From Romboutsia_C sp015668195 (GTDB lineage: Bacteria > Bacillota > Clostridia > Peptostreptococcales > Peptostreptococcaceae), in assembly GCF_015668195.1 (NCBI RefSeq), contig NZ_JADPFC010000003.1:1-64000 (forward strand): DNA of 64,000 nucleotides. Reading direction: 5' to 3'. A program made the translations under genes and the position numbers. Below, one piece after another: positions 38,096 to 45,293 of the stretch (position 1 is its first letter; the number at the start of each line of letters is the position of its first letter). The notes beneath the pieces are model-generated. The model was given only the letters and a program-made list of their open reading frames with translations, had not been told where the DNA came from and did not search any database.

Positions 38096-39547
38096 TTATC
38101 TATTATCTTTTTTTATTTTTACCATCTTCTTTTTTACGCTGATCTCTTTATATTTCTTTAATATAATTTCACCTTTATGGTTTAATATATCTGCATAAGA
38201 ACAAAGATCTTGTACCTCTATTACACCTATATCTTCATTATTTATTCCCTCTATACTATTAAGAGCCCCGACAATATCTATAACTCTTATTTTCTTTTTC
38301 TTTCCAGCATTTAGGTATAGCCTCGTTACTTCACTGTGAACCTTTTTTTCTTCATTTCTATTTTTTCTATTTTTTAAAACTTTTTTGTTATTTTCTTCAA
38401 ACTTAGCTTTTCCTAAAGTAATATCTTCTTTTTTTATGTTATCTAGCTCTTCTATTTTATATCCAATATAATGTTCTATGTCTTCCATATACTTTTCATC
38501 TTTTTGATTTACCATAGTTATAGATTTTCCAAAGCTTTTTTGTCTTCCTGTCCTACCTATTCTATGTATATAGTTTTCTTTATCTCTAGGCACATTAAAA
38601 TTTATAACTAAAGATATATCATCTATATGTATACCTCTACCGGCTACATCTGTACTTACTAGTATATTAAATTTACCATTTTTAAAATCTCTTATTGTAA
38701 AATTTCTTTTGTCTTGAGACATATCGCCATGAAGTTCTGTTACTAAAAATTTATCTTCTTTGAGATTTTTATAAAGCTTTGTAACAGCTTCTTTTGTATT
38801 GCAAAATATTATTGTCGATGTTGGAGCTTGAGAATATATTATATCTTTTAAAGTATTATACTTTTCTTTATCCTCTACTTTAACTATCTGCTCTAATATT
38901 TGTTTATTATTTAATAAATTTTCATTTTTTATCTCTACCACTTCTGAATCTTTCATATACTCTAAGCAAATATCTTTTATATCTTTATCTATAGTCGCTG
39001 AGAATAGTCCTTTAATGCTATTTTTAGGTATACTATTAAAGATAAACTCCATATCTTCTACGAATCCTTTATTAAGCATTTTATCTGCTTCATCAATTAT
39101 AAAATATCTTATACTTTCAAGGTTAATTGTCTCCCTACTTATATGATCGATTATTCTTCCTGGAGTTGCTACTACAATATGAACTCTTTGCTTTAATTCC
39201 TTTATTTGATCTTTCATAGGTTGTTTTCCAAATATAGCACTACATCTTATTTTCTTCAATCTACCTATATTAGATATCTCTTCTTTTACTTGAAGTGCTA
39301 ACTCTCTAGTGGGTACAACTATTAGTGCTTGAAGATTGTTATTATCCACTTCTACTTTTTCACATATTGGTATAGCAAAGCTCGCAGTTTTTCCACTACC
39401 AGTTTTTGATTTAACTATTATATTTTCATATCTTAATAGCCTTGGTATAACTTCACTCTGAACTTTCGATGGTGAATTATAGCCTAAATTATACAATGCT
39501 TTTAATATTTCTTTATTTAATTTTAAACTCTCAAATTTATTATTCAT
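38096..39547 (-). CDS. dbpA: DEAD-box RNA helicase, DbpA type
   Basis: 483 aa. Q motif, motif I KTGSGKTASF, motif II DEAD, motif III SAT and motif VI HRIGRTGRQ are all intact over two RecA domains (about 1-360). A basic linker is followed by a C-terminal RNA-recognition domain (about 405-475; VTRLYLNAGKKKKIRVID) of the DbpA/YxiN type, which targets hairpin 92 of 23S rRNA in ribosome assembly. It is monocistronic. Confidence 0.92.
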   Translation of the reverse strand: MNNKFESLKLNKEILKALYNLGYNSPSKVQSEVIPRLLRYENIIVKSKTGSGKTASFAIPICEKVEVDNNNLQALIVVPTRELALQVKEEISNIGRLKKIRCSAIFGKQPMKDQIKELKQRVHIVVATPGRIIDHISRETINLESIRYFIIDEADKMLNKGFVEDMEFIFNSIPKNSIKGLFSATIDKDIKDICLEYMKDSEVVEIKNENLLNNKQILEQIVKVEDKEKYNTLKDIIYSQAPTSTIIFCNTKEAVTKLYKNLKEDKFLVTELHGDMSQDKRNFTIRDFKNGKFNILVSTDVAGRGIHIDDISLVINFNVPRDKENYIHRIGRTGRQKSFGKSITMVNQKDEKYMEDIEHYIGYKIEELDNIKKEDITLGKAKFEENNKKVLKNRKNRNEEKKVHSEVTRLYLNAGKKKKIRVIDIVGALNSIEGINNEDIGVIEVQDLCSYADILNHKGEIILKKYKEISVKKKMVKIKKDNR

Positions 39548-39796
39548 TTAACTCCACCTTATCTAATTTCACTATTATTGTTTTATTAACCATCATAGAA
39601 TATGGTTAATATGTTTATTTTATTTCAATGTTTTATTGTATTATAATTGTCTTTTTATTTTATTACTTTTATATTAGCATTTAACTAATATACACTAAAT
39701 TTTTATTTTTTTCTATAATTGCTATTACTTAAGCCTTTATAATTTACTGCATATTTATAAAATATTTTTTACTTTAATTATAAAATAATTTGTATA

Positions 39797-39811
39797 AATT
39801 TTCTGAAAAAT
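39797..39811 (+). promoter_or_regulatory. CodY box upstream of brnQ
   Basis: AATTTTCTGAAAAAT matches the CodY consensus AATTTTCWGAAAATT at 14 of 15 positions. It ends 4 bp before the brnQ -35 element. Confidence 0.8.
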
Positions 39812-39815
39812 ATTA

Positions 39816-39844
39816 TTGACATATTCCCTTTAACTATATATAAT
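39816..39844 (+). promoter_or_regulatory. Consensus sigma-A promoter of the brnQ leader
   Basis: TTGACA, 17 bp, TATAAT: a perfect match to consensus. Transcription should begin near 39851. Confidence 0.92.
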
Positions 39845-39879
39845 CAATTTAAATATAAATTTTTTAGGAGAATATAAAT

Positions 39880-39951
39880 ATGATAATTAATACAAATCTA
39901 ACTAACAATAAACAATTAAATATATCTTATTTTAGCTTTTGGCTATTGTAG
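39880..39951 (+). CDS. Leader peptide of brnQ (23 aa)
   Basis: ATG at 39880 lies 9 nt after AGGAG and reads 23 codons, ending FSFWLL then TAG. It contains seven Leu/Ile codons, two of them the last before the stop. The 3' end of the peptide gene overlaps the first arm of the downstream RNA structure. Position and content indicate ribosome-mediated attenuation of the branched-chain amino acid carrier, although the Trp and Phe near the end leave the sensed amino acid uncertain. Confidence 0.6.
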   Translation: MIINTNLTNNKQLNISYFSFWLL

Positions 39952-40126
39952 TTGGTTTGTATTTATGAACGATAGATTAATCGTAGATACAAACTGGTAC
40001 TTGTTTGTATCTATGATGGTGAAAGCTAACTTGTTATGTAAAGCCACATAGATAATACTATGTGGCTTTTTTATTTATCCTAAGCAAAATAAAAGTCACA
40101 TGGTACATACTATGTGGCTTTTTTAT
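39932..40126 (+). promoter_or_regulatory. brnQ transcription attenuator with two terminators
   Basis: TTAGCTTT (39932-39939) can pair with AAAGCTAA (40022-40029). GTTTGTAT (39955), GATACAAAC (39986) and GTTTGTATC (40003) give mutually exclusive hairpins. Terminator 1 is AAAGCCACATAG/CTATGTGGCTTT plus U-run (40040-40072). Terminator 2 (40092-40126) is a diverged copy whose right arm is identical. CTATGATGG (40011-40019) can pair with CCACATAG of terminator 1 and so act as antiterminator. The rest of 39548-39796 is AT-rich with nothing evident. Confidence 0.7.
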
Positions 40127-40153
40127 ATATAAAATAAAAAAAGAGGTGTTATT

Positions 40154-41443
40154 ATGAAAAAAAATATTGATATTATTATTATTGGTTTCGCACTATTTTC
40201 AATGTTCTTTGGAGCAGGTAATTTAATTTTCCCACCATACATAGGTGTTACCTCTGGCAGCAATTGGCTAATGAGTTTTTTAGGCTTTATAATTGCAGAT
40301 GTTGGTATAATACTACTTTCTATCAGTGCAATAGCAAAGGCTGGTTCATTCCAAGGTGTTGTTGGAAAAGCTGGCAAAAGATTTGGGCTTACTTTAGAAG
40401 TAATAATGATGTTGTGCTTAGGTCCAATATTAGTAGTGCCTAGAACTGGTGCAACTACATTTGAAATGAGTATACTTCCTCTAAATAACTCATTTAATCC
40501 AATAATATTTTCAATTTTATTCTTTACACTAGTGTTTATATTAACTATAAAACCAAGTAAAGTTATGGATATTATAGGTAAATTCTTAACGCCTATACTT
40601 TTAGCAGCGTTAGCAGTCTTAATAGTCAAAGGGATATTATCTCCTATTGGTAAATTAAATAATAATATTTCTTCTGATAATCTATTTATGGGAGGTGTTA
40701 CTCAAGGTTATCAAACTATGGATGCCCTTGGATTAGGTGGTGTAACTGCACTTGTTATGTCATCTTTCTTAAGCAAAGGTTACAAAAATAAAAAAGAAAA
40801 TATAAGCCTTACTATAAAAGCATCTTTAATTGCAGGTATTGGACTTACACTAGTTTATGGTGGTCTAGCATACCTTGGAGCTACAGTTTCTACAATGTAT
40901 GATGCTAGCATTTCTCAGACAGAATTACTAGTTAATATAACAAATCTTTTATTAGGAAATACTGGTACTATATTATTAAGTATAGTTGTTGCATTCGCTT
41001 GCTTAACAACTTCCATAGGATTAACTTCTGTTACAGCGAAGTATTTCGAAGATGTAACTAATAAAAAACTAAAATATGAATATATAGTAACCTTTATATG
41101 TGTATTTAGTGCCATTGTTTCTAATTTGGGCGTAGATAAAATAATAGCTATTGCTGCTCCTATATTAACAGTATTATATCCTGTTTCAATAGTTTTAGTT
41201 CTAATGAGTTTATTTGGAAAAATATTTAAGAGAGATTCTACTTTTAAGGGCGCTGCTTATGCAACATTATTAATAAGCCTACTTACAGTACTTAATAATC
41301 TAGGTATAAGTATCCCTTTTGTTAATAATCTTCCATTTGCTAATTTTGGATTTAACTGGGTTGTTCCTGCACTAATTGGAGCTTTTTTAGGCAGATTAAT
41401 AATTAAAGAAAATAATATATATATAAATTCAAAGATTTCTTAA
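40154..41443 (+). CDS. brnQ: Branched-chain amino acid carrier BrnQ
   Basis: 429-aa LIVCS-family cation symporter for leucine, isoleucine and valine, with twelve membrane segments. The N-terminus SMFFGAGNLIFPPYIGVTSG is diagnostic. GAGG precedes the ATG. Expression is set by a CodY site, a consensus promoter and the leader attenuator, so uptake should respond to branched-chain amino acid supply. It ends before a hairpin shared with the convergent tcyP. Confidence 0.94.
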   Translation: MKKNIDIIIIGFALFSMFFGAGNLIFPPYIGVTSGSNWLMSFLGFIIADVGIILLSISAIAKAGSFQGVVGKAGKRFGLTLEVIMMLCLGPILVVPRTGATTFEMSILPLNNSFNPIIFSILFFTLVFILTIKPSKVMDIIGKFLTPILLAALAVLIVKGILSPIGKLNNNISSDNLFMGGVTQGYQTMDALGLGGVTALVMSSFLSKGYKNKKENISLTIKASLIAGIGLTLVYGGLAYLGATVSTMYDASISQTELLVNITNLLLGNTGTILLSIVVAFACLTTSIGLTSVTAKYFEDVTNKKLKYEYIVTFICVFSAIVSNLGVDKIIAIAAPILTVLYPVSIVLVLMSLFGKIFKRDSTFKGAAYATLLISLLTVLNNLGISIPFVNNLPFANFGFNWVVPALIGAFLGRLIIKENNIYINSKIS

Positions 41444-41469
41444 TGAAAATATTACTATGAAAAACTAAT

Positions 41470-41510
41470 AAGAACCTTCAAATAATTAATAGTTATTTGA
41501 AGGTTCTTAT
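41470..41510. terminator. Bidirectional terminator between brnQ and tcyP
   Basis: AAGAACCTTCAAATAA pairs with TTATTTGAAGGTTCTT with a short loop; the U-runs are weak. Confidence 0.75.
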
Positions 41511-41518
41511 AGATTGTA

Positions 41519-42886
41519 CTAATTTATTTTATCTTTTTCAATTTTATCTAATGAACTAGCAACTGCTATTGCTGAGGCCATAGTTCCATTAACATTAAGC
41601 ATTGTACGTCCCATATCTAATATTGGGTCTATAGCAAGTATTCCACCTAATAATGGGAAATATGCTCCCATACCCATACCTGATATAACTACTGAAACTG
41701 ACATTGTTGCAGTACCTGGTATTCCAGCTATTCCTAATGAACTTATAGTTATTACTATAAGCAACATAACATAGAAGCTAAAGTTCATAGGAGTACCAGA
41801 CATATTAGCTACTGTAACTGCCATTAATGCTGGATATATACCTGCACAACCGTTCATTCCCATATTAGAACCTAAACTTCCTACAAAACTTGCTATACCT
41901 TGGTCTACTTTAACATTATCTGTAAGTGTCTCTATTGTAACTGGTAATGTCCCTAAACTTGATCTAGATGTAAATGCTAATATAAGTGGCTTAGATACAT
42001 TTTTTAAGTATTTTATAGGATTTATCCCACTTAAAGTTATTATTACTAAATGTACTATAAACATTATTGCTACACTTACATAAAGGGCTATTATGAAATC
42101 CATAACATCCAATATTGATGTTACGCCTCTATCTATTATCGTAGTAGCCATTAAAGCAACTACTGCATAAGGCATTAATTTTATTACTGTTATAGAAACA
42201 CTTATTATTATTTTATAAAATGCTTCTACTAAATCTACAAATGGTTTTATTATTTCTGAATACTTTTTATTAAGTCTCTTTATTGCTATACCTAAAAATC
42301 CTGCAAATATTACTACTGCAACTACATTAGCTTGTGCCATTGCATTTACTGGATTTGATGGTAATAAACCTCTTAGAGTGTCGACTATTGGTGTAACTTC
42401 TCTTATCTCTCCACTTTTTACTATTACTTCATGTCCTACTCCTAAGTTAAATAAATTTCCAACTACTATACCTGTTATGGCTGCTAATGCTGTTGTTCCT
42501 AATAACATTCCAATAGTTTTTCCTGTTAATTTCCCTAGATTTTCACCTTGCTTTAAGTTCATTATAACTCTTATAATTGAAACAAATACAAGTGGAACTA
42601 TTAACATTTTTAATAAATCCATAAATCCATATCCAAATAGTCCATACCATTTAGATACTTCTGTCAACCAAGTTACCTTAGTAGGATCTTCTGGGAATCC
42701 AGCTATAGCTTGAACTAATATACCTAGTCCAATCCCCAATACTATTGATAAAATCATTAGTTTATTAAATTTTATCTTTTTACTTAATTTTTTTATTACA
42801 AAAAACATACCTATTAAAATTGCTATTGATATTATAGTCATATAATTCGTGACCATAAGAAATTCCGAAAAAAATGTATAATTCAT
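41519..42886 (-). CDS. tcyP: Cystine:cation symporter, TcyP type
   Basis: 455-aa dicarboxylate/amino acid:cation symporter. It is closer to TcyP/YdjN than to glutamate carriers because of the N-terminal extra helix, KLMPYAVVALMATTI and the substrate-loop segment SRSSLGTLPVT. The C-terminal motif GSLGSNMGMNGCAG and AIDPILDMGRTMLNVNG are also present. It probably imports L-cystine. GGAGG precedes the ATG. The HxlR gene upstream may be co-transcribed or be its regulator. Confidence 0.82.
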   Translation of the reverse strand: MNYTFFSEFLMVTNYMTIISIAILIGMFFVIKKLSKKIKFNKLMILSIVLGIGLGILVQAIAGFPEDPTKVTWLTEVSKWYGLFGYGFMDLLKMLIVPLVFVSIIRVIMNLKQGENLGKLTGKTIGMLLGTTALAAITGIVVGNLFNLGVGHEVIVKSGEIREVTPIVDTLRGLLPSNPVNAMAQANVVAVVIFAGFLGIAIKRLNKKYSEIIKPFVDLVEAFYKIIISVSITVIKLMPYAVVALMATTIIDRGVTSILDVMDFIIALYVSVAIMFIVHLVIITLSGINPIKYLKNVSKPLILAFTSRSSLGTLPVTIETLTDNVKVDQGIASFVGSLGSNMGMNGCAGIYPALMAVTVANMSGTPMNFSFYVMLLIVITISSLGIAGIPGTATMSVSVVISGMGMGAYFPLLGGILAIDPILDMGRTMLNVNGTMASAIAVASSLDKIEKDKIN

Positions 42887-42924
42887 AAATTGCCTCCTTC
42901 CGATTATTTTTATATAAAGTAAAT

Positions 42925-42965
42925 GAGCTCATACTTGTTTTTTATAATATAACAAGTATGAGCTC
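42925..42965. repeat. 15-bp perfect inverted repeat upstream of tcyP
   Basis: GAGCTCATACTTGTT is matched in reverse complement at 42951-42965 with an 11-nt loop. It lies between hxlR and tcyP. No U-run follows on the minus strand, so it may be a processing or regulatory hairpin rather than a terminator. Confidence 0.6.
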
Positions 42966-43014
42966 TTATATCAACTGGTAACTTTTTCGTAACCAGATTA
43001 ATCTCTATATAAAA

Positions 43015-43350
43015 TTAACAATCACATTTAATATGTTTATTACTCCAATGTATCATAGTTTCCATTATTGGAAGTAACGAAATACCACATTCACTTAAAT
43101 AGTATGTTGATTGGATATTATTTTTTAATTCTTTTTTGTCATTAATTACTATCCCATTTTCAATTAAAAATTCTAATTGTTGAATTAACATTTTCTTACT
43201 ACATCCATCTATACATCTTTGTAATTCTCCAAATCTTTTTTTGTCATTACCAATTTCCCATATTATTTCACATACCCATTTTTTTCCCAGTATGTTTGAT
43301 ATGAATTTTAATGGACAATTATTTTGCTTGATATTGTTCAAACTATACAT
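43015..43350 (-). CDS. HxlR-family transcriptional regulator
   Basis: 111-aa winged-helix protein. The pattern NCPLKFISNILGKKWVCEII followed by RFGELQRCIDGCSKKML, YYLSECG and a C-terminal dimer helix is that of HxlR/YodB/HypR regulators. Conserved N-terminal Cys12 is in the place used for thiol or quinone sensing in YodB/HypR. Several other Cys are present. It is 129 bp upstream of tcyP in the same direction. Confidence 0.9.
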   Translation of the reverse strand: MYSLNNIKQNNCPLKFISNILGKKWVCEIIWEIGNDKKRFGELQRCIDGCSKKMLIQQLEFLIENGIVINDKKELKNNIQSTYYLSECGISLLPIMETMIHWSNKHIKCDC

Positions 43351-43440
43351 TAACGACCTCCTTTTAATTCTTTTATATAGATTAGATTATAATATAACTA
43401 TCATTTTGTCTATTTTTATCTTTATAAAATACTTAAAATA

Positions 43441-43478
43441 AAAAAATTACCATAAACCCTAAGATTTATGGTAATTTT
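43441..43478 (-). terminator. Terminator of rpsD
   Basis: AAATTACCATAAA pairs with TTTATGGTAATTT; it lies 10 bp after the rpsD stop on the minus strand. Confidence 0.88.
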
Positions 43479-43487
43479 CTATTTAGA

Positions 43488-44081
43488 TTATTTTGAGTAG
43501 TACTCAACAACTAAAATATCGTCAATTTCTATTGGTACTTCATTTCTTTCAGGTTTTCTAGTAAGAACACCTGAGAAGTTCTCTACATCCTTAATTAAGT
43601 AAGGATATTGGCTAGTAGCATTTTGTTGAAAACTATCTTTAAACATTGTATTTTTTTGAGATTTTTCTCTTAAAGATATAACATCTCCTACTGACACTCC
43701 ATAAGAAGGTATATCTACTTTTTTCCCATTAACTAGTATATGTCCATGAACTACCATTTGACGAGCTTGTCTTGTAGAACTTGCTAAACCTAATCTATAA
43801 ACTAAGTTGTCTAATCTACACTCTAACATTTGTATTAATGCTGTACCTGTAGAGTCTTTAGATTTCATTGCCTTTTTCACATAGTTAGAAAATTGCTTTT
43901 CTAACACACCATAGTACGCCTTTAATCTTTGCTTTTCTAATAACTGTACTCCATATGGTGAAAGCTTTTTGTCCGCTCTAGACGTTCCTTTTGTAGCTCT
44001 ATCCATTGCTTTTGGATGCCCACATACATTTAATCCTAGTCTTCTACATTGTTTAAATCTAGGTCCCATCATTCTTGCCAT
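43488..44081 (-). CDS. rpsD: Ribosomal protein S4, zinc-site-poor (S4B-type) form
   Basis: 197 aa from ATG 44081 (after GGAG); the frame extends three codons upstream without a site. The S4 RNA-binding domain (about 88-150; CRLDNLVYRLGLASSTRQARQMV) is intact. In zinc-binding S4 proteins the N-terminus has four Cys (CxxC...C....C). Here only two remain (Cys12 and Cys20), and the region is shorter, matching the stand-alone S4B-type paralogue seen in Clostridia. It is not in an alpha operon. Its promoter is overlapped by a Fur-family-like dyad. Confidence 0.92.
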   Translation of the reverse strand: MARMMGPRFKQCRRLGLNVCGHPKAMDRATKGTSRADKKLSPYGVQLLEKQRLKAYYGVLEKQFSNYVKKAMKSKDSTGTALIQMLECRLDNLVYRLGLASSTRQARQMVVHGHILVNGKKVDIPSYGVSVGDVISLREKSQKNTMFKDSFQQNATSQYPYLIKDVENFSGVLTRKPERNEVPIEIDDILVVEYYSK

Positions 44082-44137
44082 AATTATCATCTCCTATAAA
44101 ATCAGAAATTTGCCGCGATAACTTTAAGCCTATTTTT

Positions 44138-44184
44138 AATATATCATAGTTTTCTTTTTTTGTAAATGAATTTCATTATCATTT
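44138..44184 (-). promoter_or_regulatory. rpsD promoter with overlapping Fur-family-like dyad
   Basis: On the minus strand TTTACA, 17 bp, TATATT forms the promoter (44166-44161 and 44143-44138). The 21-bp dyad AAATGAATTT-C-ATTATCATTT (44164-44184) overlaps the -35 end. One half (ATTATCA) is a perfect Fur-type half site, the other is partial; Fur, Zur or PerR are all possible. Confidence 0.6.
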
Positions 44185-44191
44185 TTAAAAA

Positions 44192-44216
44192 TAAAAACCA
44201 CGATATTAATCGTGGT
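44192..44216 (-). terminator. Terminator of the short Fur-type transcript
   Basis: ACCACGAT (44197-44204) pairs with ATCGTGGT (44209-44216); on the minus strand TTTTTAT follows. It ends the transcript that starts near 44431 and lies just upstream of the rpsD promoter. Confidence 0.85.
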
Positions 44217-44431
44217 CTTTATATAGAAGTTGTGTAATTATATTAGTAAATTAAGAGTATAATTAGCATAACATTTATAATGTAATTTATCATATAGGAG
44301 AATATTATACTTTCTGTATTAAATCTGATAATGTGCTGAAGATCATCAGATTTAGAAAATTTATGTAAGCTATGATATAATTTACACTTTCATGCTCATT
44401 TGCTAGTAAATTACTCATTAATTCTCTATTT
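44195..44431 (-). ncRNA. Candidate iron-controlled short transcript (~240 nt)
   Basis: A Fur-type promoter (44438-44481) and a strong terminator (44192-44216) define a minus-strand transcript of about 240 nt with no ORF longer than 37 codons. An internal hairpin, AAATCTGAT/ATCAGATTT (complement of 44321-44353), is visible. It could be an sRNA of the RyhB/FsrA functional class, an mRNA for a micro-protein, or both. No published homologue is recognised. Confidence 0.55.
44305..44418 (-). CDS. Possible 37-aa micro-protein in the Fur-type transcript
   Basis: ATG at 44418, about 13 nt inside the predicted transcript, opens 37 codons ending in LIQKV and TAA. The site AGAGA at 5 nt is weak. The start reads MSNLLANEHESVNYIIAYIN, with a hydrophobic middle. 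An internal RNA hairpin overlaps its second half. It may be fortuitous; its value lies in the promoter context. Confidence 0.35.
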   Translation of the reverse strand: MSNLLANEHESVNYIIAYINFLNLMIFSTLSDLIQKV

Positions 44432-44437
44432 GTTTAA

Positions 44438-44481
44438 AGTATACCATAATTAATCATTTTTGTAAATGATAATAATTATTA
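44438..44481 (-). promoter_or_regulatory. Fur-type promoter
   Basis: On the minus strand TTTACA (44466-44461), 17 bp, TATACT (44443-44438). Adjacent TGATAATAATTATTA (44467-44481) matches the 7-1-7 Fur core at 14 of 15 positions and abuts the -35 element. Confidence 0.7.
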
Positions 44482-44561
44482 ATTTCATTTCATAAAATTA
44501 AAGATCAAAATACTATATGAAATTACTTACTCTAGCACAATAATTTTTTTATTTTATTAAA

Positions 44562-44640
44562 AATTCGCTTAGCTTAAGCCACTGCGTGGGCGCTATACTT
44601 CATGTCGCCAACAACTTTGTCCGTTGCTTAAAATGTTACT
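44562..44640. repeat. GC-rich dispersed repeat, copy A
   Basis: From AATTCGCTT, about 69 positions align with copy B at 56716, with about 61 identical, including ACTGCGTGGGCGCTA and CTTCATGTCG. It then shares AAAATGT..CTTTTT after a ~25-bp gap. Its base composition stands out from the AT-rich surroundings. It lies in the gap between nrdG and the Fur-type promoter. The rest of the gap to 44722 shows nothing else. Confidence 0.75.
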
Positions 44641-44722
44641 TTTTGCATTTTCGAGCATATTGACATATTTTATTTTCATGAGTTGTTAACAGTTTTGCGC
44701 TTAATATGATTTACTTATATGC

Positions 44723-44765
44723 AAAAAATGCATCAAGATAAAATTTATATTTATCTTAATGCATT
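44723..44765 (-). terminator. Terminator of nrdDG
   Basis: ATGCATTAAGATAAA pairs with TTTATCTTGATGCAT (minus strand) followed by T6. Confidence 0.9.
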
Positions 44766-44773
44766 CTACATAC

Positions 44774-45277
44774 TTAATCTAATTCGTAAAATACTATTTT
44801 ATTACTTAATAATGTCTTTTTTACGTCTATAACTCTTTGATTTGATGAACCTCTTAACATTAGGCTTAGATTTCTATTATTTTCTTCAAACTTACCATCT
44901 ATTAATACATCTATATATTTTAATACTTTCTTTTGACTTTCATCAAAGTTTTCTAGTGTATATCCACTCCATAGGTATATCATTTTATTTGGGTAATGTT
45001 TCTTAAATTCTTTACATAAGTTAAATACACCTTCTACATTTTGAGGACATAGTGGCTCTCCTCCTAATATAGATAAGTCTCTATTTATATTATTTTTATT
45101 TATATTATCAATGATATATTGTAAATCTTCTTGTGTAAATTCTTTGCCTCCGTTAAAATCCCATGTTTCTCCATTAAAACATCCTTTACAATGGTGGGGA
45201 CATCCTTGTGTCCAAAAAGACATCGTTACTCCAAGTCCATTCGCTATGTCATTGTCTTTTATTTTGGCAAATCTCAT
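44774..45277 (-). CDS. nrdG: Anaerobic ribonucleotide reductase activating protein
   Basis: Radical SAM activase of 167 aa that places the glycyl radical on NrdD. The cluster motif CPHHCKGCFN (CX3CX2C) is near residue 26, with GGEPLCP behind it. The start is ATG 45277, 7 nt after GGAG; the frame extends 13 codons into nrdD without a better site. It follows nrdD by 16 bp. Confidence 0.96.
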   Translation of the reverse strand: MRFAKIKDNDIANGLGVTMSFWTQGCPHHCKGCFNGETWDFNGGKEFTQEDLQYIIDNINKNNINRDLSILGGEPLCPQNVEGVFNLCKEFKKHYPNKMIYLWSGYTLENFDESQKKVLKYIDVLIDGKFEENNRNLSLMLRGSSNQRVIDVKKTLLSNKIVFYELD

Positions 45278-45293
45278 ATTATCACTCCAAATT

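Noticed and set aside
39851..40153. T-box riboswitch for brnQ
   Set aside because: No AGGGTGG-type antiterminator bulge or specifier loop was found; a leader-peptide attenuator fits better.
40123..40629. 168-codon frame antisense to brnQ
   Set aside because: It is a shadow of the brnQ codons; brnQ has promoter, leader, ribosome-binding site and family motifs.
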